DNA of 64,000 bases from Clavibacter phaseoli (GTDB taxonomy: Bacteria > Actinomycetota > Actinomycetes > Actinomycetales > Microbacteriaceae). Numbering within the stretch: the first letter of the stretch is position 1; every line of letters begins with the position of its first letter. Under the pieces are notes generated by a model. It was given only the letters and a program-made list of their open reading frames with translations. It was not told the origin of the DNA and searched no databases. The translations under genes and the position numbers were made by a program. Positions 1 to 8,955 of the stretch are shown piece by piece. The stretch lies in NCBI RefSeq assembly GCF_021922925.1, contig NZ_CP040786.1, positions 1,488,001-1,552,000 of the forward strand. Reading direction: 5' to 3'.

Positions 1-94
1 CCACATCTCATCCACCGAGCGCTGCAGTGATGGAGGAGCTCGCGCAGGCCTTGCCGAATGCAAGTTGACTCGTCGTTCCAGGGAGCCGGCGGGC

Positions 95-106
95 CATGAT
101 GGGCGT
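95..106 (+). promoter_or_regulatory. Leaderless -10 element of the aminotransferase gene
   Basis: CATGAT at 95-100 lies exactly 6 nt before the ATG at 107. No Shine-Dalgarno sequence is present. A TTGACT at 65-70 is 24 nt upstream of the hexamer, too far to be its -35. Positions 1-94 hold no gene that I can see. Confidence 0.5.
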
Positions 107-1312
107 ATGACGATTCCCGGCGCGTGGGTGCGCGCGGCCCGCGGGGCGATGCTGCTGACAGCCGACGGGATCCCGGGCACCACCGTGTTCGCGGAGATGA
201 GCGCGCTGGCGGCGGCCACGGGCGCGATCAACCTCGGTCAGGGGTTCCCCGACGAGGACGGTCCCCGCGAAGTCCTGGAGGCCGCGCGCGACGCGATCTC
301 CGCCGGCATGAACCAGTACCCGCCCGGTCGCGGCACGCCCGAGCTGCGGCAGGCCGTCGCCGCGCACCAGACGCGCTTCTACGGCCTCGCCGTGGATCCG
401 GAGACCGAGGTGCTCGTAACCGCCGGCGCGACCGAGGCCATCGCCGCGACGCTGCTCGCGCTCGTCGAGGAGGGCGACGAGGTCGTGACGCTCGAGCCGT
501 TCTACGACGCGTACGGGGCCCTCATCTCGCTCGCCCGCGGGATCCACCGCACGGTGCCGCTGCGCGCCCCCGACTTCCAGCCGCGGCTCGAGGACCTCCG
601 CCGCGTGATCACCGACCGCACCCGCGTGATCCTCCTGAACGACCCGCACAACCCGACCGGGACCGTCCTCAGCCGCGAGGTGCGCGAGCTGGTGGTGGAG
701 CTCGCCATCGCGCACGACGCCGTCATCGTCACGGACGAGGTCTACGAGCACCTCGTCTTCGACGCGCCCCACGTGCCGGTGGCGACGCTGCCGGGGGCCC
801 GCGAGCGCACGGTGACCATCTCGTCGGGCGGCAAGACGTTCCGCACCACGGGGTGGAAGATCGGCTGGCTGACCGCTCCGGCGCCGCTCGTGTCGGCGAT
901 CCTCGCGGTGAAGCAGTTCCTGACCTTCGTCAACGGGGCGCCGTTCCAGCCGGCCATCGCGACGGGGCTGGCGCTCCCCGACGCCGTGTACGACGGGATC
1001 GCCGACGACCTGCGGCACAAGCGGGACGTCCTCGCGTCGGGGCTGACGGCCGCGGGCTTCCGGATCCACCTCCCCGCGGCCGGGTACTTCATCGTCGCGG
1101 ACGCGGCCCCGCTCGGCTTCGCCGACTCCCGGGAGCTGTGCCTGCGGCTCCCGGGGCTCGCGGGCGTGGTCGGCGTGCCGCTGTCGGCCTTCTGCCACGC
1201 GCCCCTCGCCGCGGAGCACGCGTCCCTCGTGCGGTTCGCGTTCTGCAAGCGGACCGACGTGCTGGAGGAGGCCGCCCGGCGGCTCGGCGCGCTGGCGGTC
1301 GGGACCGCCTGA
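107..1312 (+). CDS. PLP-dependent class I/II aminotransferase
   Basis: Fold-type I pyridoxal-phosphate aminotransferase of 401 residues, cytosolic, moving an amino group from an amino acid to a 2-oxo acid. The N-terminal NLGQGFPDEDGP (from residue 42) is typical of the methionine/kynurenine/glutamine aminotransferase branch (YbdL, CCBL). NDPHNPTG at 178-185 and SSGGKTFRTTGWKIGW carry the cofactor-binding residues, with the Schiff-base lysine at K243. The ATG at 107 was chosen over an in-frame TTG at 65 because it has the -10/6-nt leaderless signal. It stands alone, 128 bp before an unrelated ABC operon. Exact substrates cannot be read from the sequence. Confidence 0.9.
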   Translation: MTIPGAWVRAARGAMLLTADGIPGTTVFAEMSALAAATGAINLGQGFPDEDGPREVLEAARDAISAGMNQYPPGRGTPELRQAVAAHQTRFYGLAVDPETEVLVTAGATEAIAATLLALVEEGDEVVTLEPFYDAYGALISLARGIHRTVPLRAPDFQPRLEDLRRVITDRTRVILLNDPHNPTGTVLSREVRELVVELAIAHDAVIVTDEVYEHLVFDAPHVPVATLPGARERTVTISSGGKTFRTTGWKIGWLTAPAPLVSAILAVKQFLTFVNGAPFQPAIATGLALPDAVYDGIADDLRHKRDVLASGLTAAGFRIHLPAAGYFIVADAAPLGFADSRELCLRLPGLAGVVGVPLSAFCHAPLAAEHASLVRFAFCKRTDVLEEAARRLGALAVGTA

Positions 1313-1373
1313 CCCGGCACCCTGGTACCAGCGTCACCGCGGGACGGGGGCCGGAGGGGGGACGCCCCGGCGA

Positions 1374-1417
1374 TGGGCCCGCGCCTAACGTGGCTTCCGC
1401 GGGCGCTGGGCCCGCGC
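1374..1417 (+). repeat. Paired 11-bp direct repeat flanking a possible -10
   Basis: TGGGCCCGCGC occurs at 1374-1384 and again at 1407-1417, a period of 33 bp (about three helical turns). TAACGT, a possible -10, lies between them at 1386-1391. The pair sits just upstream of the ABC/two-component operon and could be a regulator site. The word is G/C only, so chance is not excluded. Confidence 0.3.
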
Positions 1418-1440
1418 ACCCATCTGAGGAGGCAGCGCGC

Positions 1441-2376
1441 ATGATCGTCGCTGAGAACCTGACCAAGCGCTACGGCGCGAAGACCGCCGTGGACGGCGTG
1501 AGCTTCACCGTCCAGCCCGGCATGGTGACCGGATTCCTCGGTCCGAACGGCGCCGGCAAGTCCACCACGATGCGCATGATCGTCGGGCTCGACAGCCCCA
1601 CCTCCGGCTCCGTGACCGTCAACGGCCGCCGTTACCGCGACCTCCAGGCCCCGCTCCACGAGGTCGGGGCGCTCCTCGACGCGAAGGCCGTGCACACGGG
1701 CCGCAGCGCCTACAACCACCTGCTCGCGATGGCGGCCACGCACGGGATCCCGCGTTCGCGCGTGAACGAGGTCATCGAGATGACGGGCCTCCAGCCCGTC
1801 GCCAAGAAGCGCGTCGGCGGCTTCTCCCTCGGCATGGGGCAGCGCCTCGGCATCGCCGTCGCTCTCCTCGGCGACCCGCGCACGCTGATCCTCGACGAGC
1901 CCGTCAACGGCCTCGACCCCGAGGGCGTCATGTGGGTGCGCAACATCACCCGCTACCTCGCCGGCCAGGGCCGCACCGTGCTCCTCTCCTCCCACCTCAT
2001 GAGCGAGATGGCGCAGACCGCGGATCACCTCATCGTGCTCGGGCGCGGTCGCGTGCTCGCCGACGCACCCGTCGCGGCGGTCGTCGCCGGGGCCACGAGC
2101 GGCCTCGTCCGGGTCCGCTCCCCGCACGCCGACCGGCTCGGCCAGGCGGTGGCGCGGCCCGAGGTCGTGGTCACCAGCGTCGAGCGCGACGTGATCGAGA
2201 TCACCGGCCTCACGGCCGCGCAGGTCGGCGACGCGGCGATGTCCGCGGGCGTCGTGCTGCACGAGCTCACCCCGGTCACCGCGTCCCTCGAGGACGCCTA
2301 CCTGTCGCTCACGCAGGGCGACGTCGAGTACCACAGCGCCGCAGTCGGCCAGACCGAGCAGGAGATCGCACGATGA
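1441..2376 (+). CDS. ABC transporter ATP-binding protein (first gene of an ABC plus two-component operon)
   Basis: Cytoplasmic ATPase of 311 residues for an ABC-2 type exporter. Walker A GPNGAGKST is at residues 34-42, the signature reads SLGMGQRLGIA (LSGGQ-like), and Walker B is LILDEPVNGLDPEG. The C-terminal 70 or so residues resemble the variable tail of bacitracin/lantibiotic-type ATPases (BcrA, CcmA groups). GAGGAGG sits 8 nt before the ATG. The stop overlaps the next start as ATGA, so permease and ATPase are translationally coupled. The neighbouring kinase and regulator suggest a drug- or peptide-sensing export module; the substrate is unknown. Confidence 0.92.
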   Translation: MIVAENLTKRYGAKTAVDGVSFTVQPGMVTGFLGPNGAGKSTTMRMIVGLDSPTSGSVTVNGRRYRDLQAPLHEVGALLDAKAVHTGRSAYNHLLAMAATHGIPRSRVNEVIEMTGLQPVAKKRVGGFSLGMGQRLGIAVALLGDPRTLILDEPVNGLDPEGVMWVRNITRYLAGQGRTVLLSSHLMSEMAQTADHLIVLGRGRVLADAPVAAVVAGATSGLVRVRSPHADRLGQAVARPEVVVTSVERDVIEITGLTAAQVGDAAMSAGVVLHELTPVTASLEDAYLSLTQGDVEYHSAAVGQTEQEIAR

Positions 2377-3212
2377 CCGCCACCACCACGACCTACGCGC
2401 CCGCTCCGGTGACGAAGGGCCGCCCCACGCTCCCCCGCCTCATGCGCTCCGAGTGGATCAAGCTCCGCACGCTCCGCTCCACCATCTGGTGCTTCGCGCT
2501 CGTGTTCCTCCTCCTCGCCGGCTTCTCCGCGCTGTTCACGCCGTTCGTGGTGGACCAGCTGCGGGACCAGCTGTCCCTCCCCGGCATCCCCGCGACCGAC
2601 CTGCTCGTCTCGGTGGGCCTCAGCGGGTTGACCCTGTCGATGCTCGTCGCGGGCGTCCTCGGGGTGCTGGTGATCAGCGGCGAGTACTCGACCGGCATGA
2701 TCCGCTCGTCCTTCAGCGCCGCGCCGGGTCGCCTGGGCGTCATCGCCGCGAAGGCGATCGTCTACACGGTCGTGACCTTCGTCGTGACCGCCGTCGCGGT
2801 GGCCGTCGCGCTCGTCATCGCCCGGGGGTACTTCGCGTCCGCCGGCGCCGAGGTCGACATGCTGTCGGGGGACTTCCTCCTCGCGGCCCTCGGCGGCGTG
2901 CTCTTCGTCGTGCTCATCGGGCTGATGGGCTTCGGCTTCGGCCTGCTGCTGCGCAACGGCGCCGCGGGCATCGGGGCGCTCGTGGGCCTCGTGCTCGTCG
3001 TCCCGATCGTCGGCCAGCTGCTCGGCGGCGTGCTCGACTGGGTCGCGGACCTCGAGCCCTACTTCCCGCTCAGCGCGGGCAACCGCCTGTACAGCATCGG
3101 CAGCGGCGCCCCCGGCTCGCTGGAGTTCTGGCAGGCGCTGCTCGTGATGATCGGGTGGGTCGCCGTGATCCTCGTGCCCGCGCTCATCCTCGCCCGCAAG
3201 CGGGACGCCTGA
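2373..3212 (+). CDS. ABC-2 type transporter permease
   Basis: Membrane subunit of 279 residues pairing with the ATPase it overlaps by 4 bp. A cytoplasmic N-terminus ending RLMRSEWIKLRTLRST is typical of ABC-2 permeases of this kind. About six hydrophobic segments follow: near residues 42-62, 88-110, 130-152, 163-187, 196-213 and 252-273. ISGEYSTGMIRSSFSAAPGR after the second helix is the conserved cytoplasmic loop of the family. It probably exports a peptide or lipid-active compound, or protects against one. The next gene follows without a clear promoter. Confidence 0.9.
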   Translation: MTATTTTYAPAPVTKGRPTLPRLMRSEWIKLRTLRSTIWCFALVFLLLAGFSALFTPFVVDQLRDQLSLPGIPATDLLVSVGLSGLTLSMLVAGVLGVLVISGEYSTGMIRSSFSAAPGRLGVIAAKAIVYTVVTFVVTAVAVAVALVIARGYFASAGAEVDMLSGDFLLAALGGVLFVVLIGLMGFGFGLLLRNGAAGIGALVGLVLVVPIVGQLLGGVLDWVADLEPYFPLSAGNRLYSIGSGAPGSLEFWQALLVMIGWVAVILVPALILARKRDA

Positions 3213-3307
3213 TCGACGCGGGGCGAAGGGCGCCGTCGGGCGCGGCGGACACCGCCGCGCCCGACGGCGTACGGCTGCCCACGCCGCCCGGCGCGTTCCG
3301 CGGCTGG

Positions 3308-4552
3308 ATGGCCCGGCACCCGCGGACGGTCGACGCCGTCATCGCGATCGGCTTCACCCTGCTGTCGGTGAGCGCGGCCCCCGTCGTCGGCAGCAGGTCC
3401 CCCGGCGTCCCCGGCGGCATCGCGCTGGCCGCCCTCAGCATCCTGACGGGCGTCGCGCTCATGTTCCGACGCAGCCGACCCGCCGCCGTCCTGGCCGTCT
3501 CGGCCGCGGCCGCCGCCGCGGCGGCCCTCGTGTCCGGCAGCTTCGACGGCGGAGCCGTCCCCCTCGCGCTCTACGCGCTGGCCGTCCACGGATCGTCCCG
3601 GCGCGCGTGGATCGGGCTCGGCGGCGTCGCCGTCGTCATCGCGGTCGTCACGCCGGCGACGGCCGGCCAGGGTCCCCTTGCCCTGTCGATCGCGACCATG
3701 CTGCTGGTGAACCTGATCCTCCCGCTCATCGCGACGCTCATCGGCACGAACGTGGGCGCACGCAAGCGCTACGTCGAGGCGCTGCGGGACCTGGCGGTGC
3801 AGCTCGCCCGCGAGCGCGACCAGCAGGCCAGGCTCGCGACGGCGGCGGAGCGGACGCGGATCGCGCGCGAGATCCACGACATCGTCGCCCACGGGATCAC
3901 CGTGATGGTGACGCTCGCCGACGGGGCGGCCGCGAGCGCCGTCGCCCGGCCGGAGCTCGCGCGCGACGCGATGCGCGAGGTCGCCGAGACCGGTCGCACC
4001 TCACTCTCCGAGATGCGCCGCATGCTGGGCGTACTCGCGGAGGAGCCCGGCGCGGGCGACGCCGCCGCGCCGTCCCTCCGCGCACCGCAGCCCGGCCACG
4101 CCGACCTCGCCGCGCTGGTCGACTCGTTCCGCTCCACCGGCCTCCCCGTGCGCTTCACCAGCACGGGCGCGCCGCCCGACGACCCGGGGCGCCAGCTCGC
4201 CGTCTTCCGCGTCGTGCAGGAGTCGCTCACCAACGTGCTCCGGTACGCGCCGAACGCCGACCGGGTCGAGGTGCGCGTCGACCACCGGCCGGAGGAGATC
4301 ATCGTCGAGGTCACCGACGACGACCGCACCGGCCCCGTCGTCCCGCCCGTCCCCGGCAGCGGTCGCGGCCTCGTCGGCGTCGCGGAGCGCATGGCCGTCT
4401 ACGGCGGCACGGCGACCGCCGGCCGGCGCGAGAACGGCGGCTGGCGCGTGCTGGCGACCATGCCCAGCGGGCTCCACGACGTCCGTCCCGGCGACGCGCG
4501 GCGTCCCCCCGACCCCATCGACCGCAGCACCCGCGACCAGGAGGACCGATGA
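3308..4552 (+). CDS. Sensor histidine kinase (HisKA_3/HATPase_c)
   Basis: Membrane histidine kinase of the NarL-partner (DesK/LiaS-like) class, 414 residues from the first in-frame ATG. Four to five hydrophobic segments fill residues 10-140. The phosphoacceptor helix holds RIAREIHDIVAHG with His190. The ATP-binding domain shows FRVVQESLTNVLRYAP (N box) and GSGRGLVGVAERM (G box). The open frame continues upstream through 3213-3307 without an ATG or GTG, so the start is the least certain part. The stop overlaps the response-regulator start as ATGA, making an obvious cognate pair. The signal is probably whatever the adjacent ABC exporter handles. Confidence 0.9.
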   Translation: MARHPRTVDAVIAIGFTLLSVSAAPVVGSRSPGVPGGIALAALSILTGVALMFRRSRPAAVLAVSAAAAAAAALVSGSFDGGAVPLALYALAVHGSSRRAWIGLGGVAVVIAVVTPATAGQGPLALSIATMLLVNLILPLIATLIGTNVGARKRYVEALRDLAVQLARERDQQARLATAAERTRIAREIHDIVAHGITVMVTLADGAAASAVARPELARDAMREVAETGRTSLSEMRRMLGVLAEEPGAGDAAAPSLRAPQPGHADLAALVDSFRSTGLPVRFTSTGAPPDDPGRQLAVFRVVQESLTNVLRYAPNADRVEVRVDHRPEEIIVEVTDDDRTGPVVPPVPGSGRGLVGVAERMAVYGGTATAGRRENGGWRVLATMPSGLHDVRPGDARRPPDPIDRSTRDQEDR

Positions 4553-5247
4553 CCGACACCAGCACCCCCGTCCGCGTGCTCATCGTGGACGACCAGGCGC
4601 TCGTGCGCATGGGCTTCCGCATGGTGCTCGACGCCGAGCCCGGGATCGAGGTCGTGGGCGAGGCCGCCGACGGCCGCGCCGCCGTGGAGCGCGCGAGCGA
4701 GCTCGCCCCCGACATCGTGCTGATGGACGTGCGCATGCCCGGCATGGACGGGATCGAGGCGACCGCCGAGATCGTCGCGCGGCACCCGGCGACGCGCGTC
4801 ATCGTGCTGACCACGTTCGACCTCGACGAGTACGCGTTCGCCGGGCTGCGGGCCGGGGCGAGCGGGTTCCTCGTGAAGGACACGCGGCCCGAGCACCTGA
4901 TGGAGGCGATCCGCGCGGTCGCCGACGGCGACGCCGCGATCTCGCCGCGGGTGACGCGGCGCATGATCGAGCTGCTCGGGCCGACCATGCCCGCGACCGG
5001 CGGGGCGGCCGGCACCGGGGAGGGCGCGGCCGACCCGCGCCTGCGCCCGCTGACCGCGCGCGAGCTGGAGGTGCTCACGGCGCTGGCCGAGGGGCTCACC
5101 AACCAGGAGATCGCCGGGCGGCTGTTCCTGTCGGAGTCCACCGTGAAGACGCACGTCGGGCGGGTGCTCGCGAAGCTCGAGGTGCGGGACCGCGTGCAGG
5201 CCGTGATCCTCGCGTACGACTGCGGGCTGGTGCGTCCGGGTGCGTGA
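4549..5247 (+). CDS. NarL/LuxR-type response regulator
   Basis: DNA-binding response regulator, 232 residues. The receiver domain begins VRVLIVDDQALVRMGFRMVLD, with the phosphorylation site Asp60 in LMDVRMPG and a conserved TT and K (VLTTFD, LVKD). A short linker leads to a LuxR helix-turn-helix: LTARELEVLTALAEGLTNQE and the recognition part STVKTHVGRVLAKLEV. GGAGGA precedes the start, which overlaps the kinase stop by 4 bp. It should be phosphorylated by the upstream kinase and probably controls this operon. A paralogous ABC/kinase/regulator operon lies at 35966-39716 on the other strand. Confidence 0.93.
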   Translation: MTDTSTPVRVLIVDDQALVRMGFRMVLDAEPGIEVVGEAADGRAAVERASELAPDIVLMDVRMPGMDGIEATAEIVARHPATRVIVLTTFDLDEYAFAGLRAGASGFLVKDTRPEHLMEAIRAVADGDAAISPRVTRRMIELLGPTMPATGGAAGTGEGAADPRLRPLTARELEVLTALAEGLTNQEIAGRLFLSESTVKTHVGRVLAKLEVRDRVQAVILAYDCGLVRPGA

Positions 5248-5335
5248 CCCGCGGCCATCGGGTCGCCGCCGGGTCTCCGCGCGGGAGAGGATGGATCCCC
5301 CCGGCCGCTCGCCGGGACGACACCACGGGAGCGCG

Positions 5336-5722
5336 ATGACCACCACCGCAGCCGACGCGCGCGCACCGCGCCGCCTGCCCGCCGCGCGACGGGCCGCCGA
5401 CCCGCCCGCCGGCCCACCCGCGGGCGACCCCGGGTCCAGGACGCGGACGGAATCCGACACGAGCCTGCTGGAGCGCGCCGCGACGCCGCCGGTGTGGAGC
5501 TGCGTGGTCTGGAACGACCCGGTGAACCTCATGACGTACGTCTCGTACGTGTTCCGCAGCTACTTCGGCTTCACCCGCGAGCGCGCCGACGAGCTGATGC
5601 TCCGGGTGCACGAGGACGGCCGGGCGGTCGTCGCCACGGGGATCCGCGAGGAGATCGAGCGCCACGTGCTCGCGATGCACGGCTACGGCCTGTGGGCCAC
5701 GCTCGAGCGGGTGGACGCGTGA
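5336..5722 (+). CDS. clpS: ATP-dependent Clp protease adaptor ClpS
   Basis: ClpS adaptor, 128 residues, which delivers N-degron substrates to ClpA/ClpC-ClpP. The core starts near residue 45: VVWNDPVNLMTYVSYVF contains the N-end-rule pocket residues (ND...M), followed by HEDGRAVVATG and a C-terminal helix. The first 45 residues are an Ala/Pro/Arg-rich, probably disordered extension that is long for the family. GGGAG lies 6 nt before the ATG. An in-frame upstream ATG at 5291 is possible but has poorer context. It is coupled by GTGA overlap to a DUF2017 gene, the usual actinobacterial arrangement. Confidence 0.95.
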   Translation: MTTTAADARAPRRLPAARRAADPPAGPPAGDPGSRTRTESDTSLLERAATPPVWSCVVWNDPVNLMTYVSYVFRSYFGFTRERADELMLRVHEDGRAVVATGIREEIERHVLAMHGYGLWATLERVDA

Positions 5723-6234
5723 GGGCCTTCCGCGCGCGGCCCGACGGCACGATCGCCGCGCACCTCGAGCCGCACGAGGTCGCCATGCTGCGCGGGATCC
5801 TCGACGAGCTGCGCGGGATCCTCGACGAGGGCACCGCGACCGGCGGCGCGACGGACGGCGCCGCGCCCTCCCCCGTCGTCGCACGCCTGCTGCCGGACGC
5901 GTACCCGGACGACGCCGAGGCGTCGGCGGAGTTCCGGCGCTTCACGGCGTCCGACCTCGGCGAGGCGAAGGCCGCGAACGCCACCACGGTCGAGGCGACG
6001 CTCGCGGAGGCCGACGCGCGCGGGGCCGGCCGGCGGGGCCTCCTCGTCGTGCTGGATCCGACGGGCGCGCAGGCCTGGCTCCGCACGCTCAACGACCTGC
6101 GGCTCGCGATCTCGGTGCCGCTGCGCATCGACGAGGCCGACGGCTGGCGCGACCGCGCCCCCGAGGAGAGCGCGAGCCTGTACGACTGGCTGACGTTCGC
6201 GCAGGGATCGCTCATCGAGGCCGTCGACCGCTGA
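5719..6234 (+). CDS. DUF2017 family protein
   Basis: Soluble protein of 171 residues of the DUF2017 family, found next to clpS across Actinobacteria; its biochemical role is not established. It is recognised from EPHEVAMLRGILDELRG near the start, a central EFRRFTASDLGEAKAANA segment and the C-terminal LNDLRLAISVPLRI. The GTG start at 5719 overlaps the clpS stop (GTGA), so the two proteins are made together. The constant pairing suggests a role around protein turnover, which is inference. Confidence 0.88.
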   Translation: MRAFRARPDGTIAAHLEPHEVAMLRGILDELRGILDEGTATGGATDGAAPSPVVARLLPDAYPDDAEASAEFRRFTASDLGEAKAANATTVEATLAEADARGAGRRGLLVVLDPTGAQAWLRTLNDLRLAISVPLRIDEADGWRDRAPEESASLYDWLTFAQGSLIEAVDR

Positions 6235-6348
6235 GCGTCGGCCGGGCAGCCGTCGCGCGCCGGCTCGGCGGCGGGCGTCGGCGAGCATGATGGAGGGGAC
6301 CCGCGGATCAGCCGGCCCATCGGGTCCCGTCCGCAGGAGAGGAGCAGC

Positions 6349-7362
6349 ATGCGCGTCGTCGTCATCGGAGCGACCGGGAACCTCGGCACCGGGGTGCTGC
6401 GCCGCCTCCACGCCGCGGGCGCCGAGATCGTGGGCGTCGCCCGGCGCATGCCCGACGCGTCCCTCGAGCCCTACTCCGGCGTCACGTGGCGCCTCGCCGA
6501 CATCGGGGCGGCGGGCGCGGTCTCCGGTCTCGCCGCGACCATGCGCGGCGCCGACGCGGTGATCCACCTCGGCTGGGCGCTGCAGCCGAACCACCGCGAG
6601 CGCGTGATGCACCGCACCAACGTCATCGGCACGGCCCACGTGCTCGAGGCCGTGGCCCAGGCGGGCCTGCCGCAGGTGGTCGTCGCGTCCTCGGTCGGCG
6701 CGTACAGCGCGGCCCCGAAGGACCGGCCGCGCGACGAGTCCTGGCCCACCGGCGGGATCCACACCTCCCACTACTCGCGGCACAAGGCCGAGAACGAGCG
6801 GGCGATGGACGCCTTCGAGGCCACCCACCCGGGGATCGTCGTGACGCGCATGCGACCCGGGCTCGTGATGCACGACGAGGCCGCCGCGGAGATCGCCGGG
6901 CTCTTCCTCGGGCGGTGGATCCCCACCCGCTGGATGGGCCTCGCCACCCGCACCCCGGTGCTGCCGCTCCCCCGCGAGCTGGTGTCGCAGGTGGTGCACA
7001 ACGAGGACGTCGCGGACGCGTTCTGGCGCGCGGTGGAGCGGCGCGCGCCCGGCGCGTTCAACGTCGCGGCGGACCCCGTCGTGGATCCCGAGCTCGTCGG
7101 CCGCCTGCTCGACGCGCGCGTCGTGACGGTGCCGCTGCCGGCGCTGCGGGCGCTCGTCTCGGCGAGCTGGCGGCTGCGCGTTCAGCGGACGGATCCGGGC
7201 TGGATCGACATCGCCGCGAACGTGCCCGTGATGTCGACGGCCCGCGCCCACGAGGTGCTGGGCTGGGCGCCGACCCACACGGCGGAGGAGGTGCTGGCCG
7301 AGTTCGGCCGCGCCTTCGTGCACCGCACCGGGCGCGAGGGCTCGGCGCCGCTCGCCGGATGA
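6349..7362 (+). CDS. NAD(P)-dependent epimerase/dehydratase (extended SDR)
   Basis: Extended short-chain dehydrogenase-type protein, 337 residues. The Rossmann motif VVVIGATGNLGTGVLRRL is at the N-terminus. SSVGAYS is followed by the catalytic Y/K pair in SHYSRHKAENE. The C-terminal half is a sugar- or isoprenoid-binding type lobe. AGAGGAG precedes the ATG. It is translationally coupled (ATGA) to the AlkD-like gene. The substrate could be a nucleotide sugar or another small carbonyl compound; the sequence does not decide. Confidence 0.85.
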   Translation: MRVVVIGATGNLGTGVLRRLHAAGAEIVGVARRMPDASLEPYSGVTWRLADIGAAGAVSGLAATMRGADAVIHLGWALQPNHRERVMHRTNVIGTAHVLEAVAQAGLPQVVVASSVGAYSAAPKDRPRDESWPTGGIHTSHYSRHKAENERAMDAFEATHPGIVVTRMRPGLVMHDEAAAEIAGLFLGRWIPTRWMGLATRTPVLPLPRELVSQVVHNEDVADAFWRAVERRAPGAFNVAADPVVDPELVGRLLDARVVTVPLPALRALVSASWRLRVQRTDPGWIDIAANVPVMSTARAHEVLGWAPTHTAEEVLAEFGRAFVHRTGREGSAPLAG

Positions 7363-7988
7363 CCGAGGACGCCGAGTTCGTCGCGGCGGCCCTCGAGCGG
7401 GAGGGCGCGTGGTACCGCGCCGAGGCGGAGCGGGAGCGGCTGCGCTCCGACCTGGAGTTCGTGGGCGCGTCCGTCGGCGCCGTGCGCGGGACCGTGCGGG
7501 ACCTCGGGCGGCGGCGGCCGGGCATGACCCGGGACGAGGCGGTCGCGCTCGCGTCGGAGCTCTGGCGGTCGCGCGTCTACGAGCGGCGGCTCGCCGCGGT
7601 CGTGCTGCTGCAGGAGCACGTCGACGGGCTCGACAACGGCGACCTCACGCGCATCGAGGGCTTCGTGCGGGATGCGCGGCTGCGGGCGCTCGTGGATCCC
7701 CTCGCCCTCGACGTCATCGGCCCTCTCGTCGAGCGCCTCTCCGGGACCCCGCGTGCCCGAGCCGACCAGGCGCTCGACCGGTGGGCGGGCGAGCAGGACG
7801 TGTGGCTGCGCCGGGCGGCGCTCCTCGCGGCGACGCGCCCGCTCCGGGCGGGCGGCGGCGACTGGGACGCGTTCGTCCGCCGCGCCCGCACCGCGCAGGC
7901 CGCGCCCCGCGGCGGTCACGACGTGGTGCGCGAGGCGGTCGAGCGGGTGCGGGAGACCGCGCGGGAGACGCGGCCGGACCTCGCCTGA
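7359..7988 (+). CDS. AlkD-like (HEAT-repeat) DNA alkylation repair family protein
   Basis: Soluble, alpha-helical protein of 209 residues, charged and Arg-rich. Helix pairs with EAVALASELWRSRVYERRLAAVVLLQ and EQDVWLRRAALLAA resemble the HEAT-like repeats of AlkD DNA glycosylases, which excise alkylated purines without base flipping. The W...R.....A..LL pattern is typical. It overlaps the upstream epimerase by 4 bp. Assignment rests on repeat style rather than a confirmed active site, so another HEAT-repeat function is possible. Confidence 0.68.
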   Translation: MTEDAEFVAAALEREGAWYRAEAERERLRSDLEFVGASVGAVRGTVRDLGRRRPGMTRDEAVALASELWRSRVYERRLAAVVLLQEHVDGLDNGDLTRIEGFVRDARLRALVDPLALDVIGPLVERLSGTPRARADQALDRWAGEQDVWLRRAALLAATRPLRAGGGDWDAFVRRARTAQAAPRGGHDVVREAVERVRETARETRPDLA

Positions 7989-8007
7989 CGCCTCCCCCGC
8001 GCCCGGG

Positions 8008-8019
8008 TACGTTCGTGTC
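8008..8019 (+). promoter_or_regulatory. Leaderless -10 element of the zinc protease gene
   Basis: TACGTT at 8008-8013 matches TAnnnT and is exactly 6 nt before the ATG at 8020. The upstream gene ends only 32 bp before that start. Confidence 0.55.
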
Positions 8020-8931
8020 ATGACCTTCGACGACGACGCCCGCATCGACAGCAGCAAGGTCACCCGGCGGCGCGGCGGCCGAGGACGCACGACCGGCATC
8101 GCGGCCGGCGGCGGCGGTCTCCTCGTGGTGGTCGCGGTGATCCTCGTGCAGCAGTTCACGGGCGTCGACCTCTCGCAGCTCGTGGGCGGGGCGGGCGGCT
8201 CCGGGGCGGGCGGCTCCTCGCAGGAGCAGGACGAGGCGATCGAGGGCTGCACGACCGGCGCCGAGGCGAACGCCAGCGTCGAGTGCCGCATGGCGGGCGC
8301 GGCCGACTCGCTCGACACGTACTGGACCACCGCGGCAGCCGAGGTCGGCGTCGCCGACTACGTGCGCCCGGACTTCTCGCTGTTCTCCGACGCGACGAGC
8401 ACCGGCTGCGGCGAGGCCACGAGCGCCACCGGTCCCTTCTACTGCCCGCCGGACCGGCGCCTCTTCGTCGACACGACGTTCTTCGACGAGCTGCGCACGC
8501 GCTTCGGCGCCTCGGGCGGGCCGCTCGCGCAGATGTACGTCGTCGGCCACGAGTGGGGCCACCACATCCAGCAGCTCTCGGGCGCGTTCGACCGCGCGGA
8601 CCGCAGCGGCGCGGGGCAGGACTCCGACTCGGTGCGGCTCGAGGTGCAGGCCGACTGCTACGCCGGCGCGTGGGTCGGCGCCGCCGCCCAGGTGCGGGAC
8701 GACTCCGGGGTCGCGTTCCTCGAGCCCGTCAGCGCGACCGAGGTGGCCGACGCGCTCGACGCCGCGGCCGCCGTGGGCGACGACCGCATCCAGGCCCAGT
8801 CGGGCGGCGGGGTGGATCCGGACACCTGGACCCACGGATCCGCCGAGCAGCGCCAGCGCTGGTTCGAGGCCGGCCGCGCGGGCGGACCCACGGCGTGCGA
8901 CACGTTCTCCGTGCCGGGCAGCGCGCTCTAG
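8020..8931 (+). CDS. Neutral zinc metallopeptidase (YpfJ/zinicin family)
   Basis: Membrane-anchored metalloprotease-like protein of 303 residues. A basic N-terminus (KVTRRRGGRGR) precedes one transmembrane segment at about residues 28-47, so the catalytic part faces outward. VVGHEWGHHIQQL contains HEXXH with zinc ligands H177 and H181 and catalytic E178. The pairs of cysteines (EGC, VEC, STGC, FYC) fit an extracytoplasmic disulfide-bonded domain. The third ligand probably lies in EVQADCYAGAW. Family members (YpfJ) are common, but physiological substrates are not known. Confidence 0.88.
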   Translation: MTFDDDARIDSSKVTRRRGGRGRTTGIAAGGGGLLVVVAVILVQQFTGVDLSQLVGGAGGSGAGGSSQEQDEAIEGCTTGAEANASVECRMAGAADSLDTYWTTAAAEVGVADYVRPDFSLFSDATSTGCGEATSATGPFYCPPDRRLFVDTTFFDELRTRFGASGGPLAQMYVVGHEWGHHIQQLSGAFDRADRSGAGQDSDSVRLEVQADCYAGAWVGAAAQVRDDSGVAFLEPVSATEVADALDAAAAVGDDRIQAQSGGGVDPDTWTHGSAEQRQRWFEAGRAGGPTACDTFSVPGSAL

Positions 8932-8955
8932 GCCGTGCGCTCCCGGAGCGTCGGC

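Noticed and set aside
65..70. TTGACT as -35 of the aminotransferase promoter
   Set aside because: It is 24 nt from the -10-like CATGAT, outside the 16-19 nt range.
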